Shown here one piece after another: positions 35,413-43,989 of a stretch of 64,000 bases of DNA (position 1 is its first letter; every line of letters begins with the position of its first letter). The DNA comes from Allobogoriella alba. Its GTDB lineage: Bacteria > Actinomycetota > Actinomycetes > Actinomycetales > Actinomycetaceae. The notes under the pieces were generated by a model. It was not told the DNA's origin. It was given only the letters and a program-made list of their open reading frames with translations, and searched no databases. The stretch lies in contig NZ_JBHTCQ010000001.1 of the NCBI RefSeq assembly GCF_042665525.1, forward strand, positions 1,364,001 to 1,428,000, in the 5' to 3' direction. The translations under genes were made by a program, and so were the position numbers.

Positions 35413-37026
35413 GTGACCGCCACCATCGAGATCGACACCGCCGAGCTGACGCGCATCGACCGGAACATCTACGGACACTTCCTGGAGTCCGCGTTCTTCG
35501 GGAACATCGACGGCGGCGTGCTCGACGAGCGCGGCGAGGTCCGCGGCGATGTCGTCGACCTGTGCGCACGGCTCGGCGTGCCGAACGTGCGCTGGCCCGG
35601 TGGGAACTTCACCTCGCCGTACCACTGGGAGGACGGGATCGGGCCGCGCGAGCACCGGCCCCGGCGGCTCGAGCTGGCCTGGGGGTCGGAGGAGTCCAAC
35701 GCGTTCGGCACGGACGAGTTCCTCGCCTGGTGCGCACTGGTGGGCGCCGAGCCGTTCCTCGTGCACAGCTGCCGCGACGTCGACGAGGCCGTCCGGTGGC
35801 TCGAGTACACGAACTACGACGGCGACACCGAGTACACGCGGCGGCGAACGGCGAACGGCCATCCCGACCCGTACCGGGTGCGGTACTGGGGCATCGGCAA
35901 CGAGGTGTACGGCCACTGGCAGATGGGGTACCGCCCCGCGCGCGAGTACGCCGCGGCCGCCCGGGAGCACGCGCTCTTCATGCGGCGCGTGGACCCGTCG
36001 ATCAAGCTCATCGCCGTCGGCGCGCCGCCGGAGCAGGTGGTCCGTGGCCCGGGGGTCCGGGGCGCCGAGCAGCATCACGAGGAGTGGACCCGGCCCCTGC
36101 TGGACCGGGCCGGGGGCCTGATCGACTACGTCTCGACTCATCTGTACGCGGCGAGCACGCACCTGGTGGCCGACGACTACGACGCGGTCGTCGGGCAGCC
36201 GCAGTTCTTCGAGCAGCGCATCCAGGACTACGCGCACCTCGTGGCCGACACCGCACGCGACCTCGGCGTCGAGCGGCCGCTGGCCCTCGCCCTGGACGAG
36301 TGGAACATCCGCCACCTCGAGCCGGCCTCGTGGCCGGAGCCGCGCCCCGGTGAGGACGGCGGCGTGGCGCCCCGCGAGACCGACGGCGGCGACGTCTCCC
36401 GCCTGCGCGTCAACCGGTGGAGCCCTCGTACCCTCGCCGACGCCCTGTTCTACGCCGGCGTCTTCCACGTCCTGCACCGCGGGGCGACCCTGCCCGTGCC
36501 GCCGACCATGGCGAACACGGTGAACCTCGTGAACGCCAACGCCCTGGTGGTGGCCCGGCCCGGCGGGGTGCTGCCGTCCGCCTCGTACCACGTGTGGGAC
36601 CTGTACCAGAACCACACCGGCCCGATCGCCCTGGCCAGCCGGGTGGAGGGGCCCGCGCGGACGGCACCGGTCCGGCAGGGCGTCCAGCGCGAACCCGACG
36701 GGACGTTCCGCTCCGTCCCGGACGTGGTGCCGTCCCTCGACGTCAGTGCGTCGGCGTCCGCCGACCGCAGCCGGCTCCACCTCGCGGTCATCAACCGGCA
36801 CCGTAGCGCCACCGTGGAGGCCCGCCTCGTCCTCGACGGCCGGACCGGCAACCTCCCGCGCCGCGCCGAGGTCCACGACATCGGCGCCGACGTGGCGGAC
36901 GTGTTCGCCGTCAACACCCTCGACGACCCCGATCGGGTCGCCCTGCGTCACCGCGGCGACGTCGACCTCGACGGCCGCTACGGCTTCCCGCCGCACTCCG
37001 TCACGCTGCTGACCTTCCGCCGGTGA
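35413..37026 (+). CDS. GH51 alpha-L-arabinofuranosidase
   Basis: A 537-aa intracellular glycosidase releasing arabinofuranosyl side groups. The family features are the N-terminal R-N-I-Y-G-H-F-L-E, N-V-R-W-P-G-G-N-F, acid/base Glu164 in Y-W-G-I-G-N-E-V-Y-G and nucleophile Glu296 in L-A-L-D-E-W-N-I. The C-terminal beta-sandwich ends with P-H-S-V-T-L-L. Length is typical. GTG start at 35413 follows GGAGAGA. It is divergent from the sulfatase operon and shares its regulatory gap. The SDR gene converges on it 6 bases after the stop. An arabinose-containing glycan is therefore likely among the targets. Confidence 0.94.
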   Translation: MTATIEIDTAELTRIDRNIYGHFLESAFFGNIDGGVLDERGEVRGDVVDLCARLGVPNVRWPGGNFTSPYHWEDGIGPREHRPRRLELAWGSEESNAFGTDEFLAWCALVGAEPFLVHSCRDVDEAVRWLEYTNYDGDTEYTRRRTANGHPDPYRVRYWGIGNEVYGHWQMGYRPAREYAAAAREHALFMRRVDPSIKLIAVGAPPEQVVRGPGVRGAEQHHEEWTRPLLDRAGGLIDYVSTHLYAASTHLVADDYDAVVGQPQFFEQRIQDYAHLVADTARDLGVERPLALALDEWNIRHLEPASWPEPRPGEDGGVAPRETDGGDVSRLRVNRWSPRTLADALFYAGVFHVLHRGATLPVPPTMANTVNLVNANALVVARPGGVLPSASYHVWDLYQNHTGPIALASRVEGPARTAPVRQGVQREPDGTFRSVPDVVPSLDVSASASADRSRLHLAVINRHRSATVEARLVLDGRTGNLPRRAEVHDIGADVADVFAVNTLDDPDRVALRHRGDVDLDGRYGFPPHSVTLLTFRR

Positions 37027-37032
37027 GGCGCC

Positions 37033-37878
37033 TCAGTGCGAGGGCACGAGATCGCGGACGATCTCGCCGGAGAGGACCTGCGTGAGGGCGCTCGCGCCGC
37101 CGTCGATCACGTACGTCCCGCCGGTCATGTAGGAGCCCGCGTCCGAGGCGAGCAGCAGTGCCAGGCCGGTCAGCTCGTCCGGGTCGCCGAAGCGGCGCAT
37201 CGGGATGCTGCGCTCCCACAGCGCGGTCTTCTCCGGGTGCCGCGGCCGGCGCCCGCCGATGTTCGTGTTCACCGGGCCCGGCGCGATCGAGTTGACCCGC
37301 ACCCCGTAGGCGGACAGCTCGACGGCGGCGGCGCGGGTCAGCGAGACCACCGCCGCCTTGGCGGTCTGGTACGCGTAGCTGACGAGCGGCTCCGTCCGCA
37401 GCCCGGCCGAGGAGGACGTGGTGACGATGCTGCCCGAGCGCTGCCGCTTCATCACCGCGGCGACAGCCTGCATGGTGCTGAACGTACCGGTGAGGTTGAT
37501 CGCCATGACCCGGTTCCAGGTCTCCAGGTCCAGCTCGTCGATGCCGCCGCCCGGCTGCCCGATGCCGGCCCCGGCGTTGATGCCCGCGTTGAGGAACGCG
37601 GCGTCGATACGGCCGTGCTTCTCGGCAGCCGCCGCGACGGCCGCGTGCACCGCGGGGGCGTCGGCGATGTCCACGACGGCGGCGTCCGCCGCCGGGGCAC
37701 CGTCCGTGCCGGCCACCTCCGCGCGGACCTCCTCGAGGTGCTCGGCGTCCCGGTCCAGCAGCACGACGGCGGAGGCCCCGGCCGCGGCGGACGCCTTCGC
37801 GATCGCCTCGCCGATGCCGCTGGCGGCGCCCGTGACGAGGACGACGCGGCCGTCGAGCGAGAGGGTAGGTGCGGTCAT
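37033..37878 (-). CDS. SDR family sugar/alcohol dehydrogenase
   Basis: A 281-aa short-chain dehydrogenase with T-G-A-A-S-G-I-G (about residues 17-24), N-A-G-I, catalytic Ser (S-S-S-A-G) and Y-Q-T-A-K as Tyr/Lys pair, and the usual C-terminal G-G-T-Y-V-I-D-G-G. ATG at 37878. Close to glucose/arabinose dehydrogenase-like SDRs by general pattern, but the substrate is undetermined. It lies 22 bases after the alpha/beta hydrolase and probably shares its transcript, giving a dehydrogenase-plus-lactonase-like pair. Confidence 0.88.
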   Translation of the reverse strand: MTAPTLSLDGRVVLVTGAASGIGEAIAKASAAAGASAVVLLDRDAEHLEEVRAEVAGTDGAPAADAAVVDIADAPAVHAAVAAAAEKHGRIDAAFLNAGINAGAGIGQPGGGIDELDLETWNRVMAINLTGTFSTMQAVAAVMKRQRSGSIVTTSSSAGLRTEPLVSYAYQTAKAAVVSLTRAAAVELSAYGVRVNSIAPGPVNTNIGGRRPRHPEKTALWERSIPMRRFGDPDELTGLALLLASDAGSYMTGGTYVIDGGASALTQVLSGEIVRDLVPSH

Positions 37879-37900
37879 CGGTGCTCCGTCCGGTGGTCGG

Positions 37901-38719
37901 TCACGCGGCCGCGAGGCGGTCGCGCAGGAGGGATGTGACGAGGTCGGGGTGGCTGACGTTGAGGATGTGGGCGCCGTCGTCCACCACGGTGAGGGTGGCT
38001 CCTGGGATCGCCGCGGCGAGGATCTCCCCGTGCGACGCAGGAACCGCCACGTCCTGTGCGCCGGCCACGACGGTGGCCGGGCAGGTCACCTGGCGGGCCC
38101 GGTCGCGCACGTCCGCACCGGCGATCGCCTCGCAGCAAGCGGCGTACCCCGAGGGGCGCATCGCGCGCAGCGGCGCGACCACCCGTTCGGCGGCCTCCGG
38201 ATGTGCCTCGAGGAACGTGGAGGTGAACCACCGGCCGGCGACGCCGCCGCTGACCACGTCGATGCCGCCGTCCCGGACCGCGGCGGCGCGGTCGGTCCAG
38301 AACTGCGGGTTCTCCTGGTAGGCGGGTGCGCTGAGCACCGTCGCCGAGGCCACCCGTTCCGGGTACCGGGCCGCGAGGTCGACCGCGACCATGCCGCCGA
38401 GCGAGAGGCCGCACACGTGGACCCGGTCCGCGCCGGCCGCGTCGAGCACGGCCACCGCCTCGTCCGTGACGGCCTCCAGCGTCGGGCGGGGAGGCGGGTC
38501 GCCGCCCTCGCCGTGCCCCCAGTAGTCCCACGTGAGGCACCGGGCCTCACCGGCCAGCGCCTCCACCTGCGGCCACCACGAGTCCTGCGCGGTGCCCAAC
38601 GAGTTCGCGAACAGCACCGTGGGCCCGCCGTCTCCTCGTGCTCCGCTCGTCCCTCGCTCGCGCTCGTCGACAGAGGTCCACGGGGTGCCGGCCGCGGTGC
38701 GGCCAGAGCTGGCAGTCAC
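37901..38719 (-). CDS. Alpha/beta hydrolase (3-oxoadipate enol-lactonase-like)
   Basis: A 272-aa alpha/beta hydrolase. Oxyanion region F-A-N-S-L-G-T near residue 37; nucleophile elbow G-L-S-L-G-G; catalytic Asp region G-A-Q-D-V-A-V-P and catalytic His in D-D-G-A-H-I-L-N-V. This pattern resembles PcaD-type enol-lactonases and related lactone hydrolases. The GTG at 38719 is the only reasonable start; the first 20 residues are unrelated to the fold, and the true start may be later. Given the SDR after it, hydrolysis of a sugar lactone is possible, but no aromatic pathway genes surround it to support a beta-ketoadipate role. Confidence 0.82.
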   Translation of the reverse strand: MTASSGRTAAGTPWTSVDERERGTSGARGDGGPTVLFANSLGTAQDSWWPQVEALAGEARCLTWDYWGHGEGGDPPPRPTLEAVTDEAVAVLDAAGADRVHVCGLSLGGMVAVDLAARYPERVASATVLSAPAYQENPQFWTDRAAAVRDGGIDVVSGGVAGRWFTSTFLEAHPEAAERVVAPLRAMRPSGYAACCEAIAGADVRDRARQVTCPATVVAGAQDVAVPASHGEILAAAIPGATLTVVDDGAHILNVSHPDLVTSLLRDRLAAA

Positions 38720-38881
38720 GGTGCGTGCGTCCTCCTCGACGAAGCGGCGTGCGGGCCCGACCGGACGCTCCCACCGGACGCCGGCCCGGACAATGCGCCT
38801 TTCCGATCAGCGGAAGCGCCCGCCGCTGGTGCCTTCAGCCCCTAGCCGGGTCACGCGACGGCGCAGGCTGCGCACCGTGGC

Positions 38882-38915
38882 GGGTCACCGGACCGTGAGG
38901 GTCACCGGACCGTGA
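38882..38915. repeat. 17-bp perfect tandem duplication at the GH116 stop
   Basis: GGGTCACCGGACCGTGA occurs twice back to back (38882-38898 and 38899-38915). The second copy contains the GH116 stop codon; the first lies in the 3' flank. It looks like a recent slippage duplication. Confidence 0.85.
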
Positions 38916-41900
38916 CCACCAGCGTCTGCCCCGCGCTCAGCTCGACCTCCTCGGCGAGCGTGACCGTCACTGCCGCACCGTCGACCGTGACGTCCTCGAC
39001 GTCCACCCGCCGCCGGCCGCCGTGCCCGTCCACCACCTCGGCGTGCGCCGGTCGGTTCCCGGGCCGGTCGGGCACCTCGGTGGCGAAGGTCCGCAGCCGC
39101 AGCCGGCCGTGGCGCAGCTCCAGCTCGCTGCGCTGCTGGTGGCCGGTGCGGCGCTGCCGGTACAGGCCCCAGCCCTCGGCGACGGTGAACGCGGCGGCGA
39201 CCTCCGCCGGGTCACCCAGCCGCGGCGCGAGCCGCAGATACCCGCGGGGCCCGTGGTAGCCGTAGCCGGTGGCGGCCAGGTAGGCGGCGTGGCTCATCAT
39301 GGCCCGCGTGTAGTGGTCCGAGCACTCGACCTCGTTGTAGGGGTTGCGACTCCCGGCCGAGTACCGCTCGTGCACCGCGTGCACGACGGTGAGCGCCTCG
39401 CCCACCATGCCCTCGGCGAAGAGGTGGGCCGCGAGCTGGTACTCCTGGCCGGTCCACACCTCGTTGAAGTAGGCGACCAGGGTGGGCTCGCCCTCACCGG
39501 GCGCGATGTCGGAGCCGCCGAACGGCCAGGTGCACATCACGGTCCCGGGCTCGCCCTCGGTGCTGTAGGTCCGGCCGCCCTCGATGCCGGACTCCTCCAT
39601 GTACGACTGGGCGTCCGGCAGGTGGTTGTTCCGCACGATGCTCTCCAGCGCCGTGCGGGCGTGGGACTCGTCGACCACGCGCGGCAGGCCGAGCTGGTGG
39701 GCATAGGTCTGCCCGAACATCTGGTCGATGTGACAGCCGCGGTTCGAGCTCGTGGCCTCGGCGTGCGCCGGATCGGTGACGTGCTCGTAGTAGCCGTACT
39801 CCTCGTTCCACAGCGAGGTGTCCAGGTACGCGGTGCCCGCCTCGGCGATCGTGCGGCACCGGGACGCGAAGGCGGCGTCGCCGACGTCGTCGGCCATCTC
39901 GGCCGCGGCCCGCAGGGCGGCGACGTACAGGCCGGTGATCCACGGGATCTCGCCGTACCAGGTGGCGTCGAGGGTGTTGTACTGCGCGCCCTCCAGGACG
40001 CCGTCGGGCTCGCCGTCGTGGCCGATGAGGTACTCGGTCGCCTTCCTGACGCGCGGCCAGACCCGTTCGAGGAACGCGCCGTCCGGTGACATCTGGTGCT
40101 CGCGGTAGGTGCGCAGGACGTTGCCGCACTGGCCGTCGTGCGCGACCCTGCGGTCCGCCTCGCCGCGATAGTCGATGGCCCCGGTGTCGGCGTGGAAGGA
40201 GAGGCCGAGGTCCACCCGCTCCCGGGTGTCGCGCTCGAGCTCCGGGAAGAGCCGCGCGACCGACTGGGCGTAGTTCCACACGTGCGTGCACGTGCCGTCG
40301 CAGCAGTAGATCCCCTCCCACGCGTAGAAGCGCCCGTCGTGGAACCGCAGGCATGTGCCGGTGGCGAGGGTCGAGGCGGGGGAGAGGGTCCGCTCCAGGA
40401 ACCACACGGGCAGCGTCGCGTCGTCGTACCACGTCCGCACGAACGCGTGCGTGTCCGCTGAGAGGTCCGCACCGCGGTCCGCGAGGTCGGCGACGACGGC
40501 GGAGACGTCGGCGTACCTCTCGCCGTAGTGGCGGCGGAGGTTCTCGGAGCCGTCGATGTAGCCGAACCGGTTCCCGCTGATCGTCGGGAAGTGCCACGCG
40601 AGTGCGAAGCGGACGGTTCGCTCCTCCCCGGGTGCGAGGTCGACGGCGACCGTGACCGTCCCGGCGAGCGAGCCGTTCCCGGCGTCGGCCTCCGCGGGGC
40701 CGTCCTCGGCGTCGAACCATGCCTCGGGGGTGTCCCACGCCGCGATCGACGGACGGACGCGGGCGGCCGGGTCGAACGCGGCGAGCGCGAACGTGCCGCC
40801 GTCGGGAAGCTCCTCCACGGGCCGCGGGTCGAGGGGGGTGTCGGTCTGCCAGATCCGGTCGCAGTTGACGTGCGCCCAGCCGCCGACGCCCTCGTCGACG
40901 AGCTCGATCCGCGCCGTGCGTCCCGCCCACGCGCTGACGTCCACGGCCTTGGCCCGCATGATCTCGGAGTTGTTGCCCGTGAGTCGGGCCACGACCTCGC
41001 CGTCGACGACGACGTGGAGGCCGGCGTCGACGCGGTTCCCGCCGCCGATGCTCGCCGCGAGGTACCTGCGTTCGAGCGTGAACGGCTCGCTGGTCAACCG
41101 GCCGGTGTGGTCGTCCGCGGGTGCGGAGGCGTCCCGCCAGTTGTGCGAGGTGACGAAGCGGCCGTCCGCGCCGAGGTCACCCTCGCGGACGAAGTAGTCG
41201 GGCGCCTCCGCCTGGGTGACCGGCCCGTCACCGAACGCCGCGCCGGTGGCCGTCCAGGCCCCGTAGCCGTCCTCCCAGTTCTCGACCGCGACGTCGGGGC
41301 GCGGCTCGGGCAGCTCGGCTCCCCGCGCGCCGTGCTGCAGACCGGGCGCGCCGGCGTCCGCACCCAGCGCGGAGGTGGTGAGGACGATCGGCTGGCCGCG
41401 GCGGCTGTCGAGGCAGACGGGGTTCTCGGCGATGCCGAGGAGCTCGGCGCTGACCGGGTCGGGCGAGGTGTTGCGCAGCGTGTACTCGAAGACGGTCGCC
41501 GGCAGGGACGAGTCGGCCACCCGGGTGGGGACGAAGGGAGAGAAGGCGTCGAGGTCCACCTCCAGGGGGCAGGCGGCGTCCCGCAGCTCGACGTGCCCGA
41601 TCGGGTAGCGGCCGCGGAAGCGCACGTCGGAGAACCCCTCGGCGTCGAGCCGGCGCGTGTGCGCGCCGTCGCCCCACCGCAGCGCGAAGCCGGTGGTGAA
41701 GACCGGGTCCAGGTCGAGCGGCTCGGCGTAGTGCCGGCCCTGCCAGTCGTCGCCGCCGTAGCGGAAGGCGTCCGCGTTGAACACGTCCCACAGCCAGGTC
41801 CGGCCGTCGCCGGCGAGGTAGACCTGGCCCGTGGTCAGGCCGCCGACGGGCATGCCGATGCGCGACAGCGCCTCGCCGGTGTACTCGGTGGGCGTGCCGC

Positions 41901-42105
41901 GGGCCGAGATCCGCTCCAGCCACGCCGGGTCGAGGTCGGTGCGTGCCGGCACAGGGCGGGTCTCGGCGCCGGCCGGGACGCCGGGTCCGACGGCGAGCGT
42001 GCCGGTCGCGGCCGTCAGAGCGATGAACGAGCGGCGGCTCACCTCGCCCGGGCCGCAGCAGGTGGTGTCGGGCAGGTCGGCGCTCATCAGGTCTTCGGAC
42101 GTCAT
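38902..42105 (-). CDS. Exported GH116-family glycosidase
   Basis: A very large (1067-aa) secreted enzyme. Twin-arginine signal S-R-R-S-F-I-A-L at about residues 23-30 followed by an Ala/Gly hydrophobic stretch. GH116 hallmarks are G-M-P-V-G-G-L-T-T-G-Q-V-Y-L-A-G-D-G-R and W-L-W-D-V-F-N (about 84-110) and the C-x2-G-T-C-T-H-V-W-N-Y-A-Q motif near residue 600. A beta-sandwich segment with D-D-H-T-G-R-L-T-S-E-P-F (about 330-390) may be an inserted sugar-binding module. The family includes beta-glucosidases, beta-xylosidases and N-acetylglucosaminidases. ATG at 42105 with alternative at 42087. Monocistronic; a CpG-centred palindrome lies 31 bases upstream. Confidence 0.88.
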   Translation of the reverse strand: MTSEDLMSADLPDTTCCGPGEVSRRSFIALTAATGTLAVGPGVPAGAETRPVPARTDLDPAWLERISARGTPTEYTGEALSRIGMPVGGLTTGQVYLAGDGRTWLWDVFNADAFRYGGDDWQGRHYAEPLDLDPVFTTGFALRWGDGAHTRRLDAEGFSDVRFRGRYPIGHVELRDAACPLEVDLDAFSPFVPTRVADSSLPATVFEYTLRNTSPDPVSAELLGIAENPVCLDSRRGQPIVLTTSALGADAGAPGLQHGARGAELPEPRPDVAVENWEDGYGAWTATGAAFGDGPVTQAEAPDYFVREGDLGADGRFVTSHNWRDASAPADDHTGRLTSEPFTLERRYLAASIGGGNRVDAGLHVVVDGEVVARLTGNNSEIMRAKAVDVSAWAGRTARIELVDEGVGGWAHVNCDRIWQTDTPLDPRPVEELPDGGTFALAAFDPAARVRPSIAAWDTPEAWFDAEDGPAEADAGNGSLAGTVTVAVDLAPGEERTVRFALAWHFPTISGNRFGYIDGSENLRRHYGERYADVSAVVADLADRGADLSADTHAFVRTWYDDATLPVWFLERTLSPASTLATGTCLRFHDGRFYAWEGIYCCDGTCTHVWNYAQSVARLFPELERDTRERVDLGLSFHADTGAIDYRGEADRRVAHDGQCGNVLRTYREHQMSPDGAFLERVWPRVRKATEYLIGHDGEPDGVLEGAQYNTLDATWYGEIPWITGLYVAALRAAAEMADDVGDAAFASRCRTIAEAGTAYLDTSLWNEEYGYYEHVTDPAHAEATSSNRGCHIDQMFGQTYAHQLGLPRVVDESHARTALESIVRNNHLPDAQSYMEESGIEGGRTYSTEGEPGTVMCTWPFGGSDIAPGEGEPTLVAYFNEVWTGQEYQLAAHLFAEGMVGEALTVVHAVHERYSAGSRNPYNEVECSDHYTRAMMSHAAYLAATGYGYHGPRGYLRLAPRLGDPAEVAAAFTVAEGWGLYRQRRTGHQQRSELELRHGRLRLRTFATEVPDRPGNRPAHAEVVDGHGGRRRVDVEDVTVDGAAVTVTLAEEVELSAGQTLVVTVR

Positions 42106-42135
42106 CGTCCCGCTCGCTCGTCTCGCTCGTGGTGG

Positions 42136-42147
42136 GAAATCGATTAC
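42136..42147. promoter_or_regulatory. LacI-type operator candidate upstream of GH116
   Basis: GAAATCGATTAC differs from the perfect palindrome GTAATCGATTAC at one position and is centred on CG. It lies in the most AT-rich part of this gap, in the promoter position of the minus-strand GH116 gene. It shares only the ATCGAT core with the operators at 17548-17641. Confidence 0.5.
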
Positions 42148-42304
42148 TGAACGATACGGACGCTAGAGGTGTGGTTGCGGCATGTCAACGGGCTACGGCG
42201 CGATCGGACGTGGGCCCAGCCGTGACGTATGCGTCACAGCTGGGCCCACGAAAGGCGGATGTGCTGCGGGAGGGCTCAGGCGGAGGCCGAGGCAGCGGTC
42301 GTCA

Positions 42305-42775
42305 TCAGCGCATTCCGTCTCCGACGCAGGCTGCCCCTGCGCCGACTTGGTGAGCCATGAACGACGAGACCTGGTTCTTGAGGCCGATAGCGGCGAGATT
42401 ACGGGTGGCGCCGGGGTTGATCTGTCTCGAACGCCCGGTGCACTGGGTCCCGTCAGAGAGGAATACGGCGTGGCCCGTGCGGTTGATCACGGATGCGGCG
42501 TTGTTGCCGACGGGAACTCCGACCCCGTTGCCGGGCCGGTAGCCGGAGCCGCGCCGGAACCGGTCGTTGCCGAGGAAGCCGTCGACCGGGCGGTAGAAGT
42601 TCGCCTGAGCGCCGTTCCAGTCGCTGTTGAAGTAGAAGCAGAGCGCTCCGCGCGGGCACCGGTCCGCAGGGGAGGCGGCCTGGGCCTCCGGCGCGACGGT
42701 GACGATGCCGAGTGTCAGGCCTGCGACGGCGAGCAGGCTGGCGAGCAGCCGTCGGATGGGCTTCGCCTCATTCAT
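42305..42775 (-). CDS. Secreted peptidase inhibitor I36-like protein
   Basis: A 156-aa secreted protein. Signal peptide of about 34 residues ends in A-E-A-Q-A-A. The mature part has four cysteines, two near its start (C-P and C-F-Y-F) and two later (Q-C-T-G and A-C-V-G), and the A-L-C-F-Y-F-N-S-D-W-N-G segment typical of the I36/beta-gamma-crystallin-like inhibitors described from streptomycetes. ATG at 42775 was chosen because the signal peptide starts there; upstream in-frame codons to 42907 are unlikely. It is monocistronic, on the same strand as GH116 but 199 bases upstream of it. Confidence 0.8.
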   Translation of the reverse strand: MNEAKPIRRLLASLLAVAGLTLGIVTVAPEAQAASPADRCPRGALCFYFNSDWNGAQANFYRPVDGFLGNDRFRRGSGYRPGNGVGVPVGNNAASVINRTGHAVFLSDGTQCTGRSRQINPGATRNLAAIGLKNQVSSFMAHQVGAGAACVGDGMR

Positions 42776-42945
42776 GGTTACGTCCGTTCTGTGGTCGTCT
42801 GACGGGTTCGGGGTACCAGCAAATATCGATGACGGCGCGGGAGGGAAGGGCGCTGGATGGGGAGGAGTCCCCAACAAGCCTTTGCAGGCTGGGACGCTCA
42901 CAGGCAAAGGTCGAGCGCCTGGAGGCAGCGATCGAGTGGCAGGGC

Positions 42946-43989
42946 TCAGGGCGTCAGGAGCTCGTTGGTCGCCCAGCTCTCGGCGTCCTCGACGCCCGAG
43001 ACGAAACCGACTCGCTCCAGCTCCTCGAGGCCCTCGAGCCAGAGGTCCATGTCGGTGACGAGGAGCTCCGGCGCGGCGCCGCCGTCGGTCCAGCCGTCGG
43101 CCTGGACGGCGAGACCGTCCCGCGCGACCGCGTCGTCGTCGAGGGTCGCGAAGGTGTACTCCTCGCGCAGCGTCGCCACGGTCTGAGTGAAGCCCTCGTC
43201 CTCGAGGACCGAGCCGCAGGCCGACCGGACGGCGGCGAGGTAGGCGCGGATGGGCTCCGCGTGGCTCTCCAGCGCCTCCTCGGTGGTGACGTAGAACTGC
43301 GTGTCCGACGGCATCGGCGCGACGTCCCCGGGGTTGAGCGCCGCCGCGTCCTCGTGCTGCGCCTGCACCAGCAGGCTCATGTCGGTGCTGGAGATGTACC
43401 CGTCGAGCTGTCCCCGGCGGACCATCTCCCAGGACGCCGGGGTCTGGGCGACCACCTGGCGCGTCACCTGCTCCGGGTCCACACCGCCGTTCATGAGCAT
43501 CAGCAGCAGGCTCTTCTCGCTCGTGCCGCCCTCGGACGGGATCCCGATCGTCAGCCCGACCATGTCCTCGGCGGTCTCGATCGGCCGGTCCAACGAGTAG
43601 TTCAGCCGCAGCATCGGCTGCCGGATGATGGTGCCGACGTTGACCAGCGGCTGATCCTGCTCCGTGCGCGCGGTCGCGAGGTCGATGGTCGCGCAGCGGG
43701 ACAGCGGCGCGACGCCACCGAGCACGCTCTGCAGCGCCTGCGGGGTGCCGCGCGCGACCTGGACCGTTGTCTGCAGGCCCTCCGCGGCGAAGTGGCCGCC
43801 GGCGATGCCGACCATCTCCGGGGCGAACGTGAGGGTGTCCATCGGCAGGAAGCTGACGAAGGTGAAGTCCTCGGTGGCGCCGCCCTGCCCGCCGCCTGCG
43901 CCGTCGTCGGCGCAGGCGGCCAACGCGCCGCCGCCGAGCAGTGTGAGGCCGGAGGCCCGCAGGAAACCGGCACGGGTCAGGTGCGTCAT
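42946..43989 (-). CDS. NMT1/SsuA-type ABC substrate-binding lipoprotein
   Basis: A 347-aa binding protein with lipobox L-A-A-C (Cys at residue 26). The mature domain resembles the NrtA/SsuA/TauA group (aliphatic sulfonates, taurine, nitrate, pyrimidine precursors), for example in the A-P-E-M-V-G-I-A-G-G-H-F-A-A-E-G-L segment. Its ATG overlaps the FAD oxidoreductase stop (ATGA). No cognate permease or ATPase is in the window, so it must share one encoded elsewhere. It is the last gene of the minus-strand set that starts at the ROK promoter. Confidence 0.87.
   Translation of the reverse strand: MTHLTRAGFLRASGLTLLGGGALAACADDGAGGGQGGATEDFTFVSFLPMDTLTFAPEMVGIAGGHFAAEGLQTTVQVARGTPQALQSVLGGVAPLSRCATIDLATARTEQDQPLVNVGTIIRQPMLRLNYSLDRPIETAEDMVGLTIGIPSEGGTSEKSLLLMLMNGGVDPEQVTRQVVAQTPASWEMVRRGQLDGYISSTDMSLLVQAQHEDAAALNPGDVAPMPSDTQFYVTTEEALESHAEPIRAYLAAVRSACGSVLEDEGFTQTVATLREEYTFATLDDDAVARDGLAVQADGWTDGGAAPELLVTDMDLWLEGLEELERVGFVSGVEDAESWATNELLTP

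Noticed and set aside
34294..36996. A 900-codon minus-strand frame opposite the GH51 gene
   Set aside because: GH51 on the plus strand has clear catalytic motifs and codon bias; the opposite frame has none and ends in the eight-codon piece before the permease.
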